DNA of 64,000 nucleotides from Mycobacteriaceae bacterium (GCA_903970145.1 CAJCHO010000014.1:16913-80912), one strand, 5' to 3'; positions 16,150 through 25,468 are shown, counted from the first letter of the stretch. The notes: generated by a model not told the origin, from the sequence alone. Numbers and translations: made by a program.

Positions 16150-17829
16150 ATGAAGCCGACCCTATCGTCAGGCAAGACCTATACCGAGGTCTGCGAGCGC
16201 TTTACCTGGGAGGTGCCGGAGTTTTTCAACATTGGCGCGGCGGCATGCGAACAGTGGGCAGTGCGCGAACCGGAGCGCGTCGCCTTGTTACACGTGCTGG
16301 CGAACGGCCAGGTCGAGCACTACACCTATGCGGACTTACTGCGACTGTCCAGTCAATGCGCGCATCTTCTCGAGTCTCTTGGCATCGTCAGTGGAGACCG
16401 GGTCGCGATCCTGCTGCCGCAGGCCCCTCAGACGGCCTACGCGCATATAGCCGTCTACCGGATGGGCGCTATCGCGCTTCCCCTATTCACTTTGTTCGGA
16501 GCGGAGGCACTCGAATTCCGTCTGCGCGATTCCGGCGCGCGCTGCGTAATTACCAATCGGGAGGGAGTCGCCCGGCTGGTCGAGCTGCGAGCCTCTTTAC
16601 CCCAGCTTGAGCACCTCTTGTGCATCGACGGGCCGGAGCCCGGAGCGACTGACTTTTCCAGCGAAGTCGCGCGCCAGTCGAGTTCGTACAGCACCCGGTC
16701 CACGCGCGCCGAGGATCCTGCCTTGATCATTTATACCTCGGGCACAACCGGACCACCCAAGGGCGCGCTGCACGCCCATCGCACTCTTATTGGACACCTC
16801 CCCGGTGTCGAGATGAGTCACAACCTGTTACCCCAAGCGGGTGATCGCATCTGGACGCCAGCCGACTGGGCCTGGATCGGCGGTCTGCTCGATGTTCTGA
16901 TGCCCGCGCTCTACCTCGGGGTTCCGGTCGTCGCCCGGCGCTTCGAAAAATTTACGGGCGAAGCGGCGTTCGAGCTGATGCAGGACCTCGGCGTGCGTAA
17001 TGCCTTCCTGCCACCAACAGCCCTCAAGATGATGCGCGCTGTCCCGGACAGTGAAAGTCGTTGGAAGCTCAATGTGCGCAGCATCGCCAGCGGTGGCGAA
17101 ACTCTGGGCGGTGAGCTACTCGAGTGGGGCAAGCGGGTCTTCGGAGTGACCATCAACGAGTTCTATGGTCAGACTGAATGCAATATGATTGTCTCCTCGT
17201 GCGCAACGCTCATGCCGGCGCGACCGGGGATCATGGGACGACCCGCGCCCGGTCATCGCATGGCAGTCGTTGATGACCAGGGCCAGGAAGTCGCGCGCGG
17301 CGCGCCCGGCAATATCGCGGTGCTTAGACCGGATCCGGTGATGTTCATCGGTTACTGGAACAATCCACGCGCCACCCTGGCAAAATTTGTCGGCGATTGG
17401 CTGCTCACGGGCGATACTGGCGTACAGGACGAGCAAGGGTGGCTGCGCTTTGTCGGTCGCGACGACGATATCATCACGTCGGCTGGATATCGCATCGGTC
17501 CCGGAGAAATCGAGGATTGCCTGTTGCGCCATCCGGCAGTGCGATTCGCAGGGGTGATAGGCAAGCCCGATCCCGAGCGCACCGAAATCATCAAGGCCTA
17601 CATTGTGCTGGCGCCGGGCCATGCTGCAGACGCCGCGCTGGCCGATGAACTCAAGCATTGGGTCCGAACGCGCCTGGCAGCCCACGAGTATCCCCGCGAG
17701 GTCGATTTCGTGGGCGACCTGCCGATGACCGTGACGGGAAAAATTGTGCGTCGTGAGTTGCGCGATCGCGCGCGCCGCGAACTGGCCGAGCAGCTCGGAG
17801 CAAGTGGCTCGTCCTCGACGCGATCCTAG
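16150..17829 (+). CDS. AMP-forming acyl-CoA synthetase
   Basis: The 559-residue enzyme of the ANL superfamily activates a carboxylic acid with ATP and CoA through an acyl-adenylate. Motifs seen: P-loop IYTSGTTGPPKGALHAH (about residue 195), EFYGQTECN (about 340), TGDTGVQDEQGWLRFVGRDDDII (about 425) and the catalytic Lys in PMTVTGKIVRREL near the C-terminus. The overall pattern (DWAWIGGLLDVLMPAL) is like medium-chain or aryl acyl-CoA synthetases rather than acetyl-CoA synthetase. The ATG is preceded by GAGGCAG. Its TAG stop shares CTAG with the convergent selD stop. Confidence 0.88.
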   Translation: MKPTLSSGKTYTEVCERFTWEVPEFFNIGAAACEQWAVREPERVALLHVLANGQVEHYTYADLLRLSSQCAHLLESLGIVSGDRVAILLPQAPQTAYAHIAVYRMGAIALPLFTLFGAEALEFRLRDSGARCVITNREGVARLVELRASLPQLEHLLCIDGPEPGATDFSSEVARQSSSYSTRSTRAEDPALIIYTSGTTGPPKGALHAHRTLIGHLPGVEMSHNLLPQAGDRIWTPADWAWIGGLLDVLMPALYLGVPVVARRFEKFTGEAAFELMQDLGVRNAFLPPTALKMMRAVPDSESRWKLNVRSIASGGETLGGELLEWGKRVFGVTINEFYGQTECNMIVSSCATLMPARPGIMGRPAPGHRMAVVDDQGQEVARGAPGNIAVLRPDPVMFIGYWNNPRATLAKFVGDWLLTGDTGVQDEQGWLRFVGRDDDIITSAGYRIGPGEIEDCLLRHPAVRFAGVIGKPDPERTEIIKAYIVLAPGHAADAALADELKHWVRTRLAAHEYPREVDFVGDLPMTVTGKIVRRELRDRARRELAEQLGASGSSSTRS

Positions 17830-18875
17830 GGAGCGACTGCGATCCGACAGGCTCCGGGCTCGAGGGTGCCGATGAGCTCAGTCTGGTGGGCGCCACTGGC
17901 AACCAGTATCTCGCGCACTTGATCGACCGCTTCTGGCGCACAGGCGACGAGTAGCCCTCCGCTGGTCTGGGCATCGGCGAGCAGATTACGCTGCCAGCCC
18001 TCCAGCGTTGCGGCGAAATCGATCTCTGACGCGAAGCTTGCGAGATTACGCACGATCGCGCCCGGTCCGATACCCTGCTGCGCCAGGGACGCGGCCGCCT
18101 TCAATAACGGGATCCTGCCAAATTCAATGCGCGCGCCAACCCCCGAGCCGCGACACATCTCGAGCAGGTGTCCGAGCAATCCAAAACCTGTGACATCGGT
18201 CATGGCGTGTACCCCCTCATGAGCCCCGAGTTGCGCGCCCGCGCGGTTGAGCAATGTTGCCGCACCAAGCATCTCGGCGTAACCGGCAGCGTCGAGCACG
18301 CCCTTTTTCATCGCAGTCCCGAGGATCCCGATCCCCAGACCTTTGGACAAGATTAGAGCGTCCCCCGCACGACCGGTACAGTTTCGTTTGACCTCATCCG
18401 GACGAACCAGACCGATCGCAACCAATCCGTAGATGGGTTCGGGTGCATCGATACTGTGGCCGCCCGCGATCGGTATACCCGCCAACTCACACACACTCGC
18501 ACCTCCAGCGAGAATGCGCCCGATCGTGTCGACTGACATCTTTTCGAGCGGCATTCCGACGATTGCAAGGGCCAGTATCGGCGTGCCACCCATCGCGTAG
18601 ACATCGGAGAGCGCGTTGGCAGCCGCGATGCGACCAAAGTCGAAAGGATCATCGACGATCGGCATAAAAAAATCGGTCGTGGCGATGAGGGCCTGGTCAT
18701 CGCTTAACTTCCACACAGCGGCATCGTCGGCAGTCTCGCTGCCTACCAGAAGTCTGGAAAATGGTGCGGCGGCGGGCACACGCGCGAGCAGGCTCGAGAG
18801 AACGGCGGGCGAGATTTTGCAGCCGCATCCACCGCCATGCGACAATTCGGTCAGGCGCATCTCCGTCTGAGTCAT
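17826..18875 (-). CDS. selD: Selenide, water dikinase (selenophosphate synthetase)
   Basis: The 349-residue enzyme makes selenophosphate from selenide and ATP. The catalytic pair sits in SHGGGCGCK (Cys17, Lys20), same spacing as E. coli SelD, with Cys encoded by TGC rather than selenocysteine. Other signatures: DDAAVW, TTDFFMPIVDDPFDFGRIAA, AGGHSIDAPEP and TDVTGFGLLGH. AGGTGG just upstream favours this ATG over a GTG three codons earlier. It is divergent from selU, 29 bases apart. No selA or selB is in the window, so selenophosphate is likely used at least for tRNA. Confidence 0.97.
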   Translation of the reverse strand: MTQTEMRLTELSHGGGCGCKISPAVLSSLLARVPAAAPFSRLLVGSETADDAAVWKLSDDQALIATTDFFMPIVDDPFDFGRIAAANALSDVYAMGGTPILALAIVGMPLEKMSVDTIGRILAGGASVCELAGIPIAGGHSIDAPEPIYGLVAIGLVRPDEVKRNCTGRAGDALILSKGLGIGILGTAMKKGVLDAAGYAEMLGAATLLNRAGAQLGAHEGVHAMTDVTGFGLLGHLLEMCRGSGVGARIEFGRIPLLKAAASLAQQGIGPGAIVRNLASFASEIDFAATLEGWQRNLLADAQTSGGLLVACAPEAVDQVREILVASGAHQTELIGTLEPGACRIAVAP

Positions 18876-18904
18876 GATTCCCACCTGCTAGCCCCTCCCG
18901 CCCC

Positions 18905-19969
18905 ATGGGCGCACCACTTTCCACCGTCCGCACTGCCACTCTCGCAGAGCTCGCCGAGTTCGATGCGCTGATCGACGTACGCTCGCCCGGCGAATTTCTC
19001 GCCGATCATATTCCCGGCGCCATCAACTGCCCCGTACTGTCTGACGCCGAACGTGCTCGGGTCGGCAGCATCTATCAGCAGGTTTCTCCATTTGAAGCGC
19101 GCAAGCTCGGCGCTGCGCTCGTGGCGCGCAACATCGCCGACCACCTGCAGAGCTACTTCTCCACTCAGGCGCGCCGCTTCAGTCCATTGATCTATTGCTG
19201 GCGCGGTGGTCAGCGCAGTCGCGCAATGACAATGGTACTCGATCAGGTAGGATGGCCCGCCCGGCAACTTCAAGGTGGTTACAAGCAATACCGGCGCGAG
19301 GTCCTCGAAAGCCTGGAACAACTGCCGGCACGCCTGGCTCTGACGGTGTTGTGCGGTCCGACCGGAAGCGGTAAGACTGCACTACTGGAAGAGCTGGCCG
19401 CCGCAGGAGAACAGGTGCTCGATCTTGAAGCCCTGGCCCATCACAAGGGATCGGTCTTGGGCCTGGATCCCCTGACTCCACAACCGGGCCAGCGCGCGTT
19501 TGAATCGGCACTTTGGGACCGTCTGCGCGCCTTTGATCCGCGGCGCCGGGTGTGGATCGAAGCAGAGAGCCGCCTGATAGGCAAACTGCGCCTTCCGGAT
19601 GCGCTGTTTGCTAGCATGCGCGCCGCAGTCTGCGTTCGCCTTGATGCTCCGTTAGCCGCGCGTGTTTCCCACCTCAGCGAACGCTACGTTTCGCTGCTGG
19701 CCGACCGGGAGACCTTCAAGCAAAATCTATCTCGGCTAATTCCGCTATACGGTCGAAAGCTCGTCGCGCAATGGAATGAGATGGTCGATTCGGGTCAATG
19801 GGACACGCTCGCGGAGCAGTTGGTCACCCTGCACTACGACCCGGCTTACCAGCGCGCGTCGGACAATTTGTATGCAGGCTCTCGTCACGGCCGGACTGTC
19901 ACTCTGGAAGCACTCGACGAGCAACGCCTGCGACATGCAGCTCTCTACCTCACGCAGCAACAGGACTAG
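18905..19969 (+). CDS. selU: tRNA 2-selenouridine synthase
   Basis: The 354-residue SelU/MnmH (YbbB) protein replaces sulfur by selenium in 2-thiouridine at the wobble base of tRNA Lys, Glu and Gln. The N-terminal rhodanese domain carries the active-site Cys98 in LIYCWRGGQRSRAM. A P-loop GPTGSGKT lies at 151-158. Family features ALAHHKGSVLG and the C-terminal YDPAY are present. Divergent placement against selD is functionally coherent because selenophosphate is its substrate. The stop shares CTAG with the next convergent gene. Confidence 0.96.
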   Translation: MGAPLSTVRTATLAELAEFDALIDVRSPGEFLADHIPGAINCPVLSDAERARVGSIYQQVSPFEARKLGAALVARNIADHLQSYFSTQARRFSPLIYCWRGGQRSRAMTMVLDQVGWPARQLQGGYKQYRREVLESLEQLPARLALTVLCGPTGSGKTALLEELAAAGEQVLDLEALAHHKGSVLGLDPLTPQPGQRAFESALWDRLRAFDPRRRVWIEAESRLIGKLRLPDALFASMRAAVCVRLDAPLAARVSHLSERYVSLLADRETFKQNLSRLIPLYGRKLVAQWNEMVDSGQWDTLAEQLVTLHYDPAYQRASDNLYAGSRHGRTVTLEALDEQRLRHAALYLTQQQD

Positions 19970-20211
19970 GGCAGACTCGCGTCGGGAGCACCCAGTTCAT
20001 TGATCAGGGCATCGACAAGTAAGGTGTCACCCGGCTCGACAAGCTCCCAGGCGTGCGCGAAGCTCGCGAACAGATTCCCAGGTCCCGGCGCCACCCGATC
20101 ACCCTGATCCGAATACATGGATCCGTTTTGCGCGCCGAGCGCGCACATCACCGCACTGGCCGCTTCGAGGGCACGCTCCAGATTCGCGCGCTCCGCCGCA
20201 TCCAGACTCAT
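19966..20211 (-). CDS. 81-residue conserved-looking protein coupled to an AraC regulator
   Basis: The ATG overlaps the TGA stop of the upstream regulator gene (ATGA), which implies translational coupling and supports it as real. The product is acidic and Ala/Leu-rich (AERANLERALEAASAVMCALG, then PGDTLLVDALINELGAP), with no signal peptide or membrane helix. I recognise no family. Its stop lies in a CTAG shared with selU on the other strand. Confidence 0.6.
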   Translation of the reverse strand: MSLDAAERANLERALEAASAVMCALGAQNGSMYSDQGDRVAPGPGNLFASFAHAWELVEPGDTLLVDALINELGAPDASLP

Positions 20212-21758
20212 GGTGCCAGCAGTTCTGGTTCGGGAAGCTTCCCGTGTAGCGACTCGATTTGCGCAGTCGCGCCCTCCGCCTGGTACGGGAGTCGACTTAC
20301 CTGCGGCACCGGATCGTTGAGTACTGCGGGATTGGCCAGCGCCGCCACGGGAGAAACGCCGTAGGCGTGAACGAACACGCGATAAAAAGCTCGGTAGCTG
20401 GAAAAGCCGGTGTGCTGGGCGATCAGTTCGGCGTAGCCTGCATGGCGCGTGGCGGGACCCGTAAAGCTGCGCACCAGTCGTGCTGCCTCACGCACCCGCA
20501 GCTCGTCGAAGACGCGCTTCGGACTTTCACCGAGGGCTCCCTGAAATGCCGTCTCGAGCGTGCGTCGCGACACGCCGAGCGCTTCGCAAACGCTATCCAC
20601 ATGTAGTGGCAGCTGCAGATTTATTTTTATGAAGCGCACCGCCTGGCCGACCAGCCTTCTGCGTCTTAGCTCGCCCGAATCGAAGCTGTCGGCTTCTGAT
20701 AAGGACGGCTCCCAATTGGCCACAGCCACCTGCACGATCTGCGGGTTGATGGCAGGTCCACCGAGAGCAGCACGCATCGCGTTTCGATACTTCTCGCGCA
20801 GCTCGGCAGCCTGGTGCGCGTCCCCTGCGAGATTGGCGCTGGCTGCGCGCAGCAGGCTTGCCATGGGCGGCTCGCCTCCTTCGAGCGAATTGCCTCCGAG
20901 CGCGCAGATCCAGCCGCGCGCCAATTCAGCCCGCCCTCGGAGCAGGTGGATAAAGCCGATCAGGACCCGTTCGCGGTCGCGCTCGAGAAGCAGGCCAGCA
21001 CGGGCAAATCTCTCATGCTGCTGCTCGAGTAGACCGGAACTCAGATGATTCTTCGATTGCAGCATTGCGATGGCGGCAAGGCGTGCGGAACCTGCATCTG
21101 ACCACGCGCCCGGCAGTCCCCCCGCCAATTGTGCCTCTAGGAAGCAGTGCTGCGCCTGACCGAGCAGGCGACCCGCCTCAGGAGTCGCTGGTGGGTATCG
21201 TCGCGACGTCAAGGACCAATCCTCGAGACTGAGTTTCATGTGACCCCACAGCAGGGCCTCGCCGCGAATCATGAGCAACCGCGCACGGATCCGCGGGGTA
21301 GGCAAGACGATCGACTCGGCGTGACCGAGGGTTCCGGCGCAGCGATCGAATCGATCGAGGTAAAGATGTCCTGTCGCGCCCAGAATCAGCATCTGCTGGA
21401 GATGCGCCAGATCGTCTGCTCCCGATGCGCACGCGCGTGCGGCACAGCGCTCGGCCAGGCGAAACGCCTCGTCATAGCGTCCTTCGCGCAGTCGCAGCGT
21501 GATCTGGGCCGTTTCGCATCCGCGGCGCACTGCAGGCTCGCTCTCCTCGGGACGCAATCCGCGCGCCACACGCAGCCAGCTGCGCGCCTCATCCAGACAG
21601 TGCAACTGTGCATACAGGCATGCGAGTTGCGCGGCCAGAAGGCTGCGCGTGGTTCGCTCGAGCCGGTTGCCGTCCCAGTTGCGGTGTAAGCATGCGATAG
21701 CGCTTCGGTAATCACCGGCGTCCGAAAGCTGCTCAAACGCCTCGAGATCTCTCTGCAT
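20208..21758 (-). CDS. AraC-family regulator with a large helical N-terminal domain
   Basis: The last 130 residues form an AraC/XylS DNA-binding domain: HVDSVCEALGVSRRTLETAF (first helix-turn-helix), then a second one with the FSSYRAFYRVFVHAYGVSPVAAL family signature. The N-terminal about 350 residues are Leu/Ala/Arg-rich helices in TPR-like spacing (AACLYAQLHCLDEARSWLRVARGL), not a cupin. I used the ATG beginning MQRDLEAFEQL; a TTG at 21833 would add 25 residues. Target and inducer are unknown, though the coupled 81-residue gene and nearby selD/selU are candidates. Confidence 0.83.
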   Translation of the reverse strand: MQRDLEAFEQLSDAGDYRSAIACLHRNWDGNRLERTTRSLLAAQLACLYAQLHCLDEARSWLRVARGLRPEESEPAVRRGCETAQITLRLREGRYDEAFRLAERCAARACASGADDLAHLQQMLILGATGHLYLDRFDRCAGTLGHAESIVLPTPRIRARLLMIRGEALLWGHMKLSLEDWSLTSRRYPPATPEAGRLLGQAQHCFLEAQLAGGLPGAWSDAGSARLAAIAMLQSKNHLSSGLLEQQHERFARAGLLLERDRERVLIGFIHLLRGRAELARGWICALGGNSLEGGEPPMASLLRAASANLAGDAHQAAELREKYRNAMRAALGGPAINPQIVQVAVANWEPSLSEADSFDSGELRRRRLVGQAVRFIKINLQLPLHVDSVCEALGVSRRTLETAFQGALGESPKRVFDELRVREAARLVRSFTGPATRHAGYAELIAQHTGFSSYRAFYRVFVHAYGVSPVAALANPAVLNDPVPQVSRLPYQAEGATAQIESLHGKLPEPELLAP

Positions 21759-22197
21759 TCGAAAGTCCGCTTTCCGTGAAAGAATGCGCGAGCCGGCCTC
21801 GCCAGCCGCGATTTGCCCTGAGTCCCGCTGCAAACGCCGCGATGCCTGACCGTGCCAAGCGGAGACGGCTTCGAGCGTCGATCGCCGGAGCAGACTTTAT
21901 GAAATGCGCGAACGAAAGTTATGACCTCGAACGGACCAAGCGATGACCGCGGGCCGAATTGCCTGCGACCCCCTAACGAGTTCTGGGCGAGATAATCAGA
22001 ACTAGGTCAACGATCCCTCATAAGGTCTCGCACGACCTTCCCGACTCGCGCGCGCGAGGGCGAGCAATTCGTACGGGATAAAGAAGAACCAGTGGATTCG
22101 ATCTGCCAACATCAGGACTTCGTCACCAGCCCATCAGAAGAGATGAAGGAGTCAAGACCAAGCTTGTCAGGGGTAATGCTCCTCAAACGAGGGTTCC
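21759..22197. other. 439-bp intergenic region between divergent regulator and HD-GYP genes
   Basis: This stretch should hold promoters for the leftward AraC-type gene and the rightward HD-GYP gene. It includes a 14-base perfect palindrome CTCGCGCGCGCGAG at 22045-22058, which may be only GC-rich chance. A small frame around 22092-22310 overlaps the HD-GYP start and looks unconvincing. No RNA gene or terminator was recognised. Confidence 0.4.
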
Positions 22198-22944
22198 GTG
22201 GTGGGGGTAGGTGTGAGCGCAAGCATTCTGGACTTTGCCGCGCGCCGCATGGGCAAGCCCGAATCGGCTCGAACTGGCATGGGTGGTCAGGTAGCCGGCG
22301 ACCCTTATGAACTCATCCACAGCCTGGTACTCGGACATGGACGACGCGTCGCCTCCATGGCCTTCGAGTTGGCTGGTGCAAGCGGGTTGGATCGGCGCCG
22401 CTGCGCGTTGCTTGCCGAGGCGGCTTATCTGCACGATCTCGGAAAGCTTGACCTGCCGGCATCGATCCTCTTCAAAGTCGGCGCGCTCACGTCCGCCGAA
22501 CGCCTGGCGCTGCAGATTCATCCGGCTAGCGGCTACCGATTTGTCAATCGCTTTGCGGCGCGCATGCGCATCGATTGCAGCGTTATCGCCAGCGTATGCC
22601 TGCACCACCACGAGCAGTGGGACGGCAGCGGCTATCCGCTTGGCCTGGCGGGGAGCTCCATCCCTCGCGAAGCGCAGATTGTGGCGCTCGCGGATGTGTT
22701 CGACGCGCTGGTTTCAGGACGTAGCTACAAGCCTGCATGGCCGCGACCCGAGGCGCTGCTCGCCATAGGCGACGACGCAGGAAAGCGCTTTAACCCGGAG
22801 CTCGTCGCACCGTTTCTTGAGCTTGCCGCCGATCCGCTTTTTGGCTGTGCACTCGAGCCGATCGGCGGCTGCACCCTCGATTTCGCGCTCGATGCCGTCG
22901 CCAGTCGTGCCTTCGTAAGCTCCCTCCTGCTTAGCCGGCACTAA
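22198..22944 (+). CDS. HD-GYP domain protein, probable c-di-GMP phosphodiesterase
   Basis: The 248-residue protein is essentially a bare HD-GYP domain. Visible metal and signature residues: His47 (GHGRRV), His79-Asp80 (HDLGK), His108 (IHPASGYRFV), HHHEQWDGSGYP at 136-147 and ADVFDALVSGRSYK. All catalytic positions look intact, so hydrolysis of c-di-GMP is expected. There is no receiver or sensor domain, only a short N-terminal helix, so its input must come from elsewhere. The start is GTG with GAGGG five bases upstream. Confidence 0.88.
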   Translation: MVGVGVSASILDFAARRMGKPESARTGMGGQVAGDPYELIHSLVLGHGRRVASMAFELAGASGLDRRRCALLAEAAYLHDLGKLDLPASILFKVGALTSAERLALQIHPASGYRFVNRFAARMRIDCSVIASVCLHHHEQWDGSGYPLGLAGSSIPREAQIVALADVFDALVSGRSYKPAWPRPEALLAIGDDAGKRFNPELVAPFLELAADPLFGCALEPIGGCTLDFALDAVASRAFVSSLLLSRH

Positions 22945-23172
22945 ACCCGGTTGCCACCCGTTAGATCCAAAGGCCACGGGGTCCGCAGCACCGCGTGCCT
23001 CGATGCGCTCTGCCAGGAACCGGGCCGCCGCCAGCGGAATCGGTGCGCGCCGTGAGCTGGCAATCCTGGCAAAAGCGAAGAAGCCCGAAGAAATCGCTAT
23101 AGTGGCGTATTGCCGTCGGCGCAGCACGTGCCGACCCCCTTCTTCCGTATCTCAGCTGCGGCGCGCCCACCC

Positions 23173-23709
23173 ATGAACAAGACCACCATCTCCAGCTTAT
23201 TGCTCGGCGCCGCTCTTGCGACGCTTGCCGTGTGCGTTCTCGACGCCCAGGCGCAAGGCAGCGCGTCTCGCGCGACCCGGGTCGGCTTCGTCAACTCTGA
23301 ACGAATTCTGCGCGAGGCCGTGCCCGCCAAACTGGCGCGCGCGCGCATGGAGGCTGACTTCGCCGGCCGACAGAAGGAGCTGGACCTGGCTGCGCAACGC
23401 AACCAGGCTGTCTCGGACGCTTATCAGCGCGATGCGCCAACGCTCTCGGAGACCGAACGTTCGCGTCGTCAGCTGGAGGTAATCAATCAGGAGCGCTATC
23501 TGCAGCGCTTGCAGCGCACGTTCAACGAAGACGTCAATACCCGCCGCACCCAGGAGTTGAGCGCCTTGCAGGACACTGCCAATCGCGCGGTCCGCAAGAT
23601 TGCCATGGCCGGTGGCTACGACCTGGTCATTCAGGAGGCGACCTACGTCAATCCACGCGTCGATCTTACCGACGAGGTCCTGCACGAGTTGGCGCTAGAA
23701 GTTCATTAG
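23173..23709 (+). CDS. OmpH/Skp-family periplasmic chaperone
   Basis: The 178-residue product has a signal peptide (MNKTTISSLLLGAALATLAVCVLDAQAQG) followed by RVGFVNSERILREA, the usual Skp/OmpH opening, then a long charged coiled coil (ARARMEADFAGRQKELDLAAQ and on) and the terminal beta segment GYDLVIQEATYVNPRVDLTDEVL. Skp-type proteins hold unfolded outer-membrane proteins in the periplasm. The canonical skp gene lies between bamA and lpxD; this one is alone, so it may be a paralogue. It is separated by 228 bases from the HD-GYP gene. Confidence 0.88.
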   Translation: MNKTTISSLLLGAALATLAVCVLDAQAQGSASRATRVGFVNSERILREAVPAKLARARMEADFAGRQKELDLAAQRNQAVSDAYQRDAPTLSETERSRRQLEVINQERYLQRLQRTFNEDVNTRRTQELSALQDTANRAVRKIAMAGGYDLVIQEATYVNPRVDLTDEVLHELALEVH

Positions 23710-23879
23710 ACAGAGCGCCATTGACAGTCTCGACTCGGTCCTGCTACGCGGGCGAAAAGGCAACTCGACAGCAACCTTAGTTTCGCTTACCCTTGAATTC
23801 TAAGGCCAAAGCGCCGGATTTTGCGCGCGCTTGAGCGCGCTGGGGCGCTGGCCGCAGTCACCGGAAATAAGGGAACTTT

Positions 23880-24743
23880 GTGTCTTCGAAGGATCCACTC
23901 ACCGTCACCGAAGTCTTCAATTCGCTGCTCGTTGAAGAGAGCGGCGCGGCAACACCGCGCTCGGCGCCGGTCGGCGAGATGCTCACATTCGAGCGCTCCG
24001 ATCTGGTTACGGCAATGGAGCGCAACCAGTTCGAGATGTACTACCAGCCCAAGATTCGCGCGACGGATCGCAAGTTCTATGGCGCCGAAGCGCTATTGCG
24101 CTGGAATCATCCGCAACACGGTCTGTTGACCCCGGATCAGTTCCTGCCTACCGCTGAGGCGACCGACTTCATCCAGGAACTGGGTGCGTGGGTCGTGCGC
24201 CAGGTAAGCAAGTTCAACGCACAGCTGCGCGAGCGGCACAAGGATTTCGAAGGTCGGATGTCTCTGAATGTGTCGCCTTCGCAGTTCAACGAGCCGACCT
24301 ACCTTGCCGCGGTCTTGCGTGCCACGGAGCGCGTGTCGTTCCCGAATCACCTGCTCGAGATCGAGTTGACCGAAACCGGCGTGCTGCGCGACTTGACCCA
24401 GGCCGCCGAGCTCATGAAGATGATCCGCGAATATGGCATCTCGATCGCCATCGATGACTTCGGAACCGGCTTTAGCTCGCTGCAGATACTGGCGCGCCTG
24501 CCGATCTCGACGGTCAAGCTCGATATCAGCTTCATCCGCCAGATCGAACATTCGGATGTCGACCGCAAGATCGTCAAGAGCCTGCTTGGCCTTTGCAAGG
24601 AATTGGCGCTCTCGAGCGTGGCTGAAGGCGTCGAGACGGTTGGCCAGGCGGATATCCTCACCGAATGGGGCTGTGACTACCTCCAGGGCTTCCTGTTTGA
24701 GCGCGCCCTTCCCGAAGAGCGTTTTCTCAGCCTCGTTTCCTGA
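23880..24743 (+). CDS. EAL-domain c-di-GMP phosphodiesterase
   Basis: The 287-residue protein has about 40 N-terminal residues without a recognised domain and then a full EAL domain. Catalytic residues are present: E70-A-L in GAEALLRW, LNVSPSQF, EIELTETG, IDDFGTGFSSL, STVKLD, VAEGVET and the closing YLQGFLF. It should linearise c-di-GMP to pGpG. The start is GTG with AAGGGA 6-10 bases upstream. A GCGCGC-TTGA-GCGCGC hairpin at 23825-23840 lies in the leader, without a T-run. Confidence 0.9.
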   Translation: MSSKDPLTVTEVFNSLLVEESGAATPRSAPVGEMLTFERSDLVTAMERNQFEMYYQPKIRATDRKFYGAEALLRWNHPQHGLLTPDQFLPTAEATDFIQELGAWVVRQVSKFNAQLRERHKDFEGRMSLNVSPSQFNEPTYLAAVLRATERVSFPNHLLEIELTETGVLRDLTQAAELMKMIREYGISIAIDDFGTGFSSLQILARLPISTVKLDISFIRQIEHSDVDRKIVKSLLGLCKELALSSVAEGVETVGQADILTEWGCDYLQGFLFERALPEERFLSLVS

Positions 24744-24841
24744 AAAGCGGCCCGGGGGCAGCGCCTTCGTTGCATCCGCGCTACAATGCGCCGCTTTCCG
24801 GCAGCGTGAACCGCCCCCTGCCGCCAGCATCCCCTCGACCG

Positions 24842-25468
24842 ATGAATCTGCGCCCTTTTCCGACAGCCGCTGCGCTGATCCAGTTCCACGACGCCTATCT
24901 TGCCGATGCCGAGGTATCCCAGCCATTGCCGGGCGATCCCCTATGGCTGGAAATTGCACGAAATCACCAGTTCAACTGCAAGCTGTGGGCCGAGGAGGAT
25001 CTGGCGCGGCGCCGAGATGTCGAAGATCATGCGATCGCTGCCAACAAGCGCGCGATCGATGGATTCAATCAAAGCCGCAACGATGCGATCGAGCGCATCG
25101 ACGAGATCATCCTTTCAGCGCTTGCGGCGGTGCCCCGCCTACCGCATTGTCGCCTCAATTCCGAGACCGCTGGCAGTATGGCGGACCGGCTGTCGATCGT
25201 CTCACTGAAAATTCACCACATGCGCATCCAGACGCAGCGCACCGAAGCGGGCCAAGAACATCTCGCGCGCTGTCGTGAGCGACTCGAGCGCCTGACCCAG
25301 CAGCGTGCCGATCTCGCCCGGTGTTTTGACGAACTCTTGCGCGACTGTGTCGCCGGAAGTGCCGAGTACCACATCTACCGGCAATTCAAGATGTACAACG
25401 ATCCCGCGCTCAATCCCTATCTCTATCGGGCGCCCGGCGCGGGAGACGCGCGGTCCGGAAGTGCATGA
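24842..25468 (+). CDS. DUF4254 protein, glycosyltransferase-9 neighbour
   Basis: The 208-residue cytoplasmic protein is helical and charged. It has features of the DUF4254 family: FHDAYL near the N-terminus, NHQFNCKLWAEEDLARRRDV around residue 40, NSETAGSMADRLSIVSLKIHHM around 105 and the end RQFKMYNDPALNPYLY. Function is unknown; members are typically found beside heptosyltransferase-like genes, as here. Its stop overlaps the next gene by ATGA, giving a tightly coupled three-gene operon with two GT9 enzymes. Confidence 0.85.
   Translation: MNLRPFPTAAALIQFHDAYLADAEVSQPLPGDPLWLEIARNHQFNCKLWAEEDLARRRDVEDHAIAANKRAIDGFNQSRNDAIERIDEIILSALAAVPRLPHCRLNSETAGSMADRLSIVSLKIHHMRIQTQRTEAGQEHLARCRERLERLTQQRADLARCFDELLRDCVAGSAEYHIYRQFKMYNDPALNPYLYRAPGAGDARSGSA

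Noticed and set aside
22045..22058. 14-base perfect palindrome CTCGCGCGCGCGAG as an operator
   Set aside because: Alternating CG is common in this GC-rich DNA and no second copy was found nearby.
22092..22310. 72-codon + strand frame before and over the HD-GYP start
   Set aside because: It overlaps the HD-GYP coding start in another frame and its second half is Arg/Gly/Trp-rich out-of-frame sequence.
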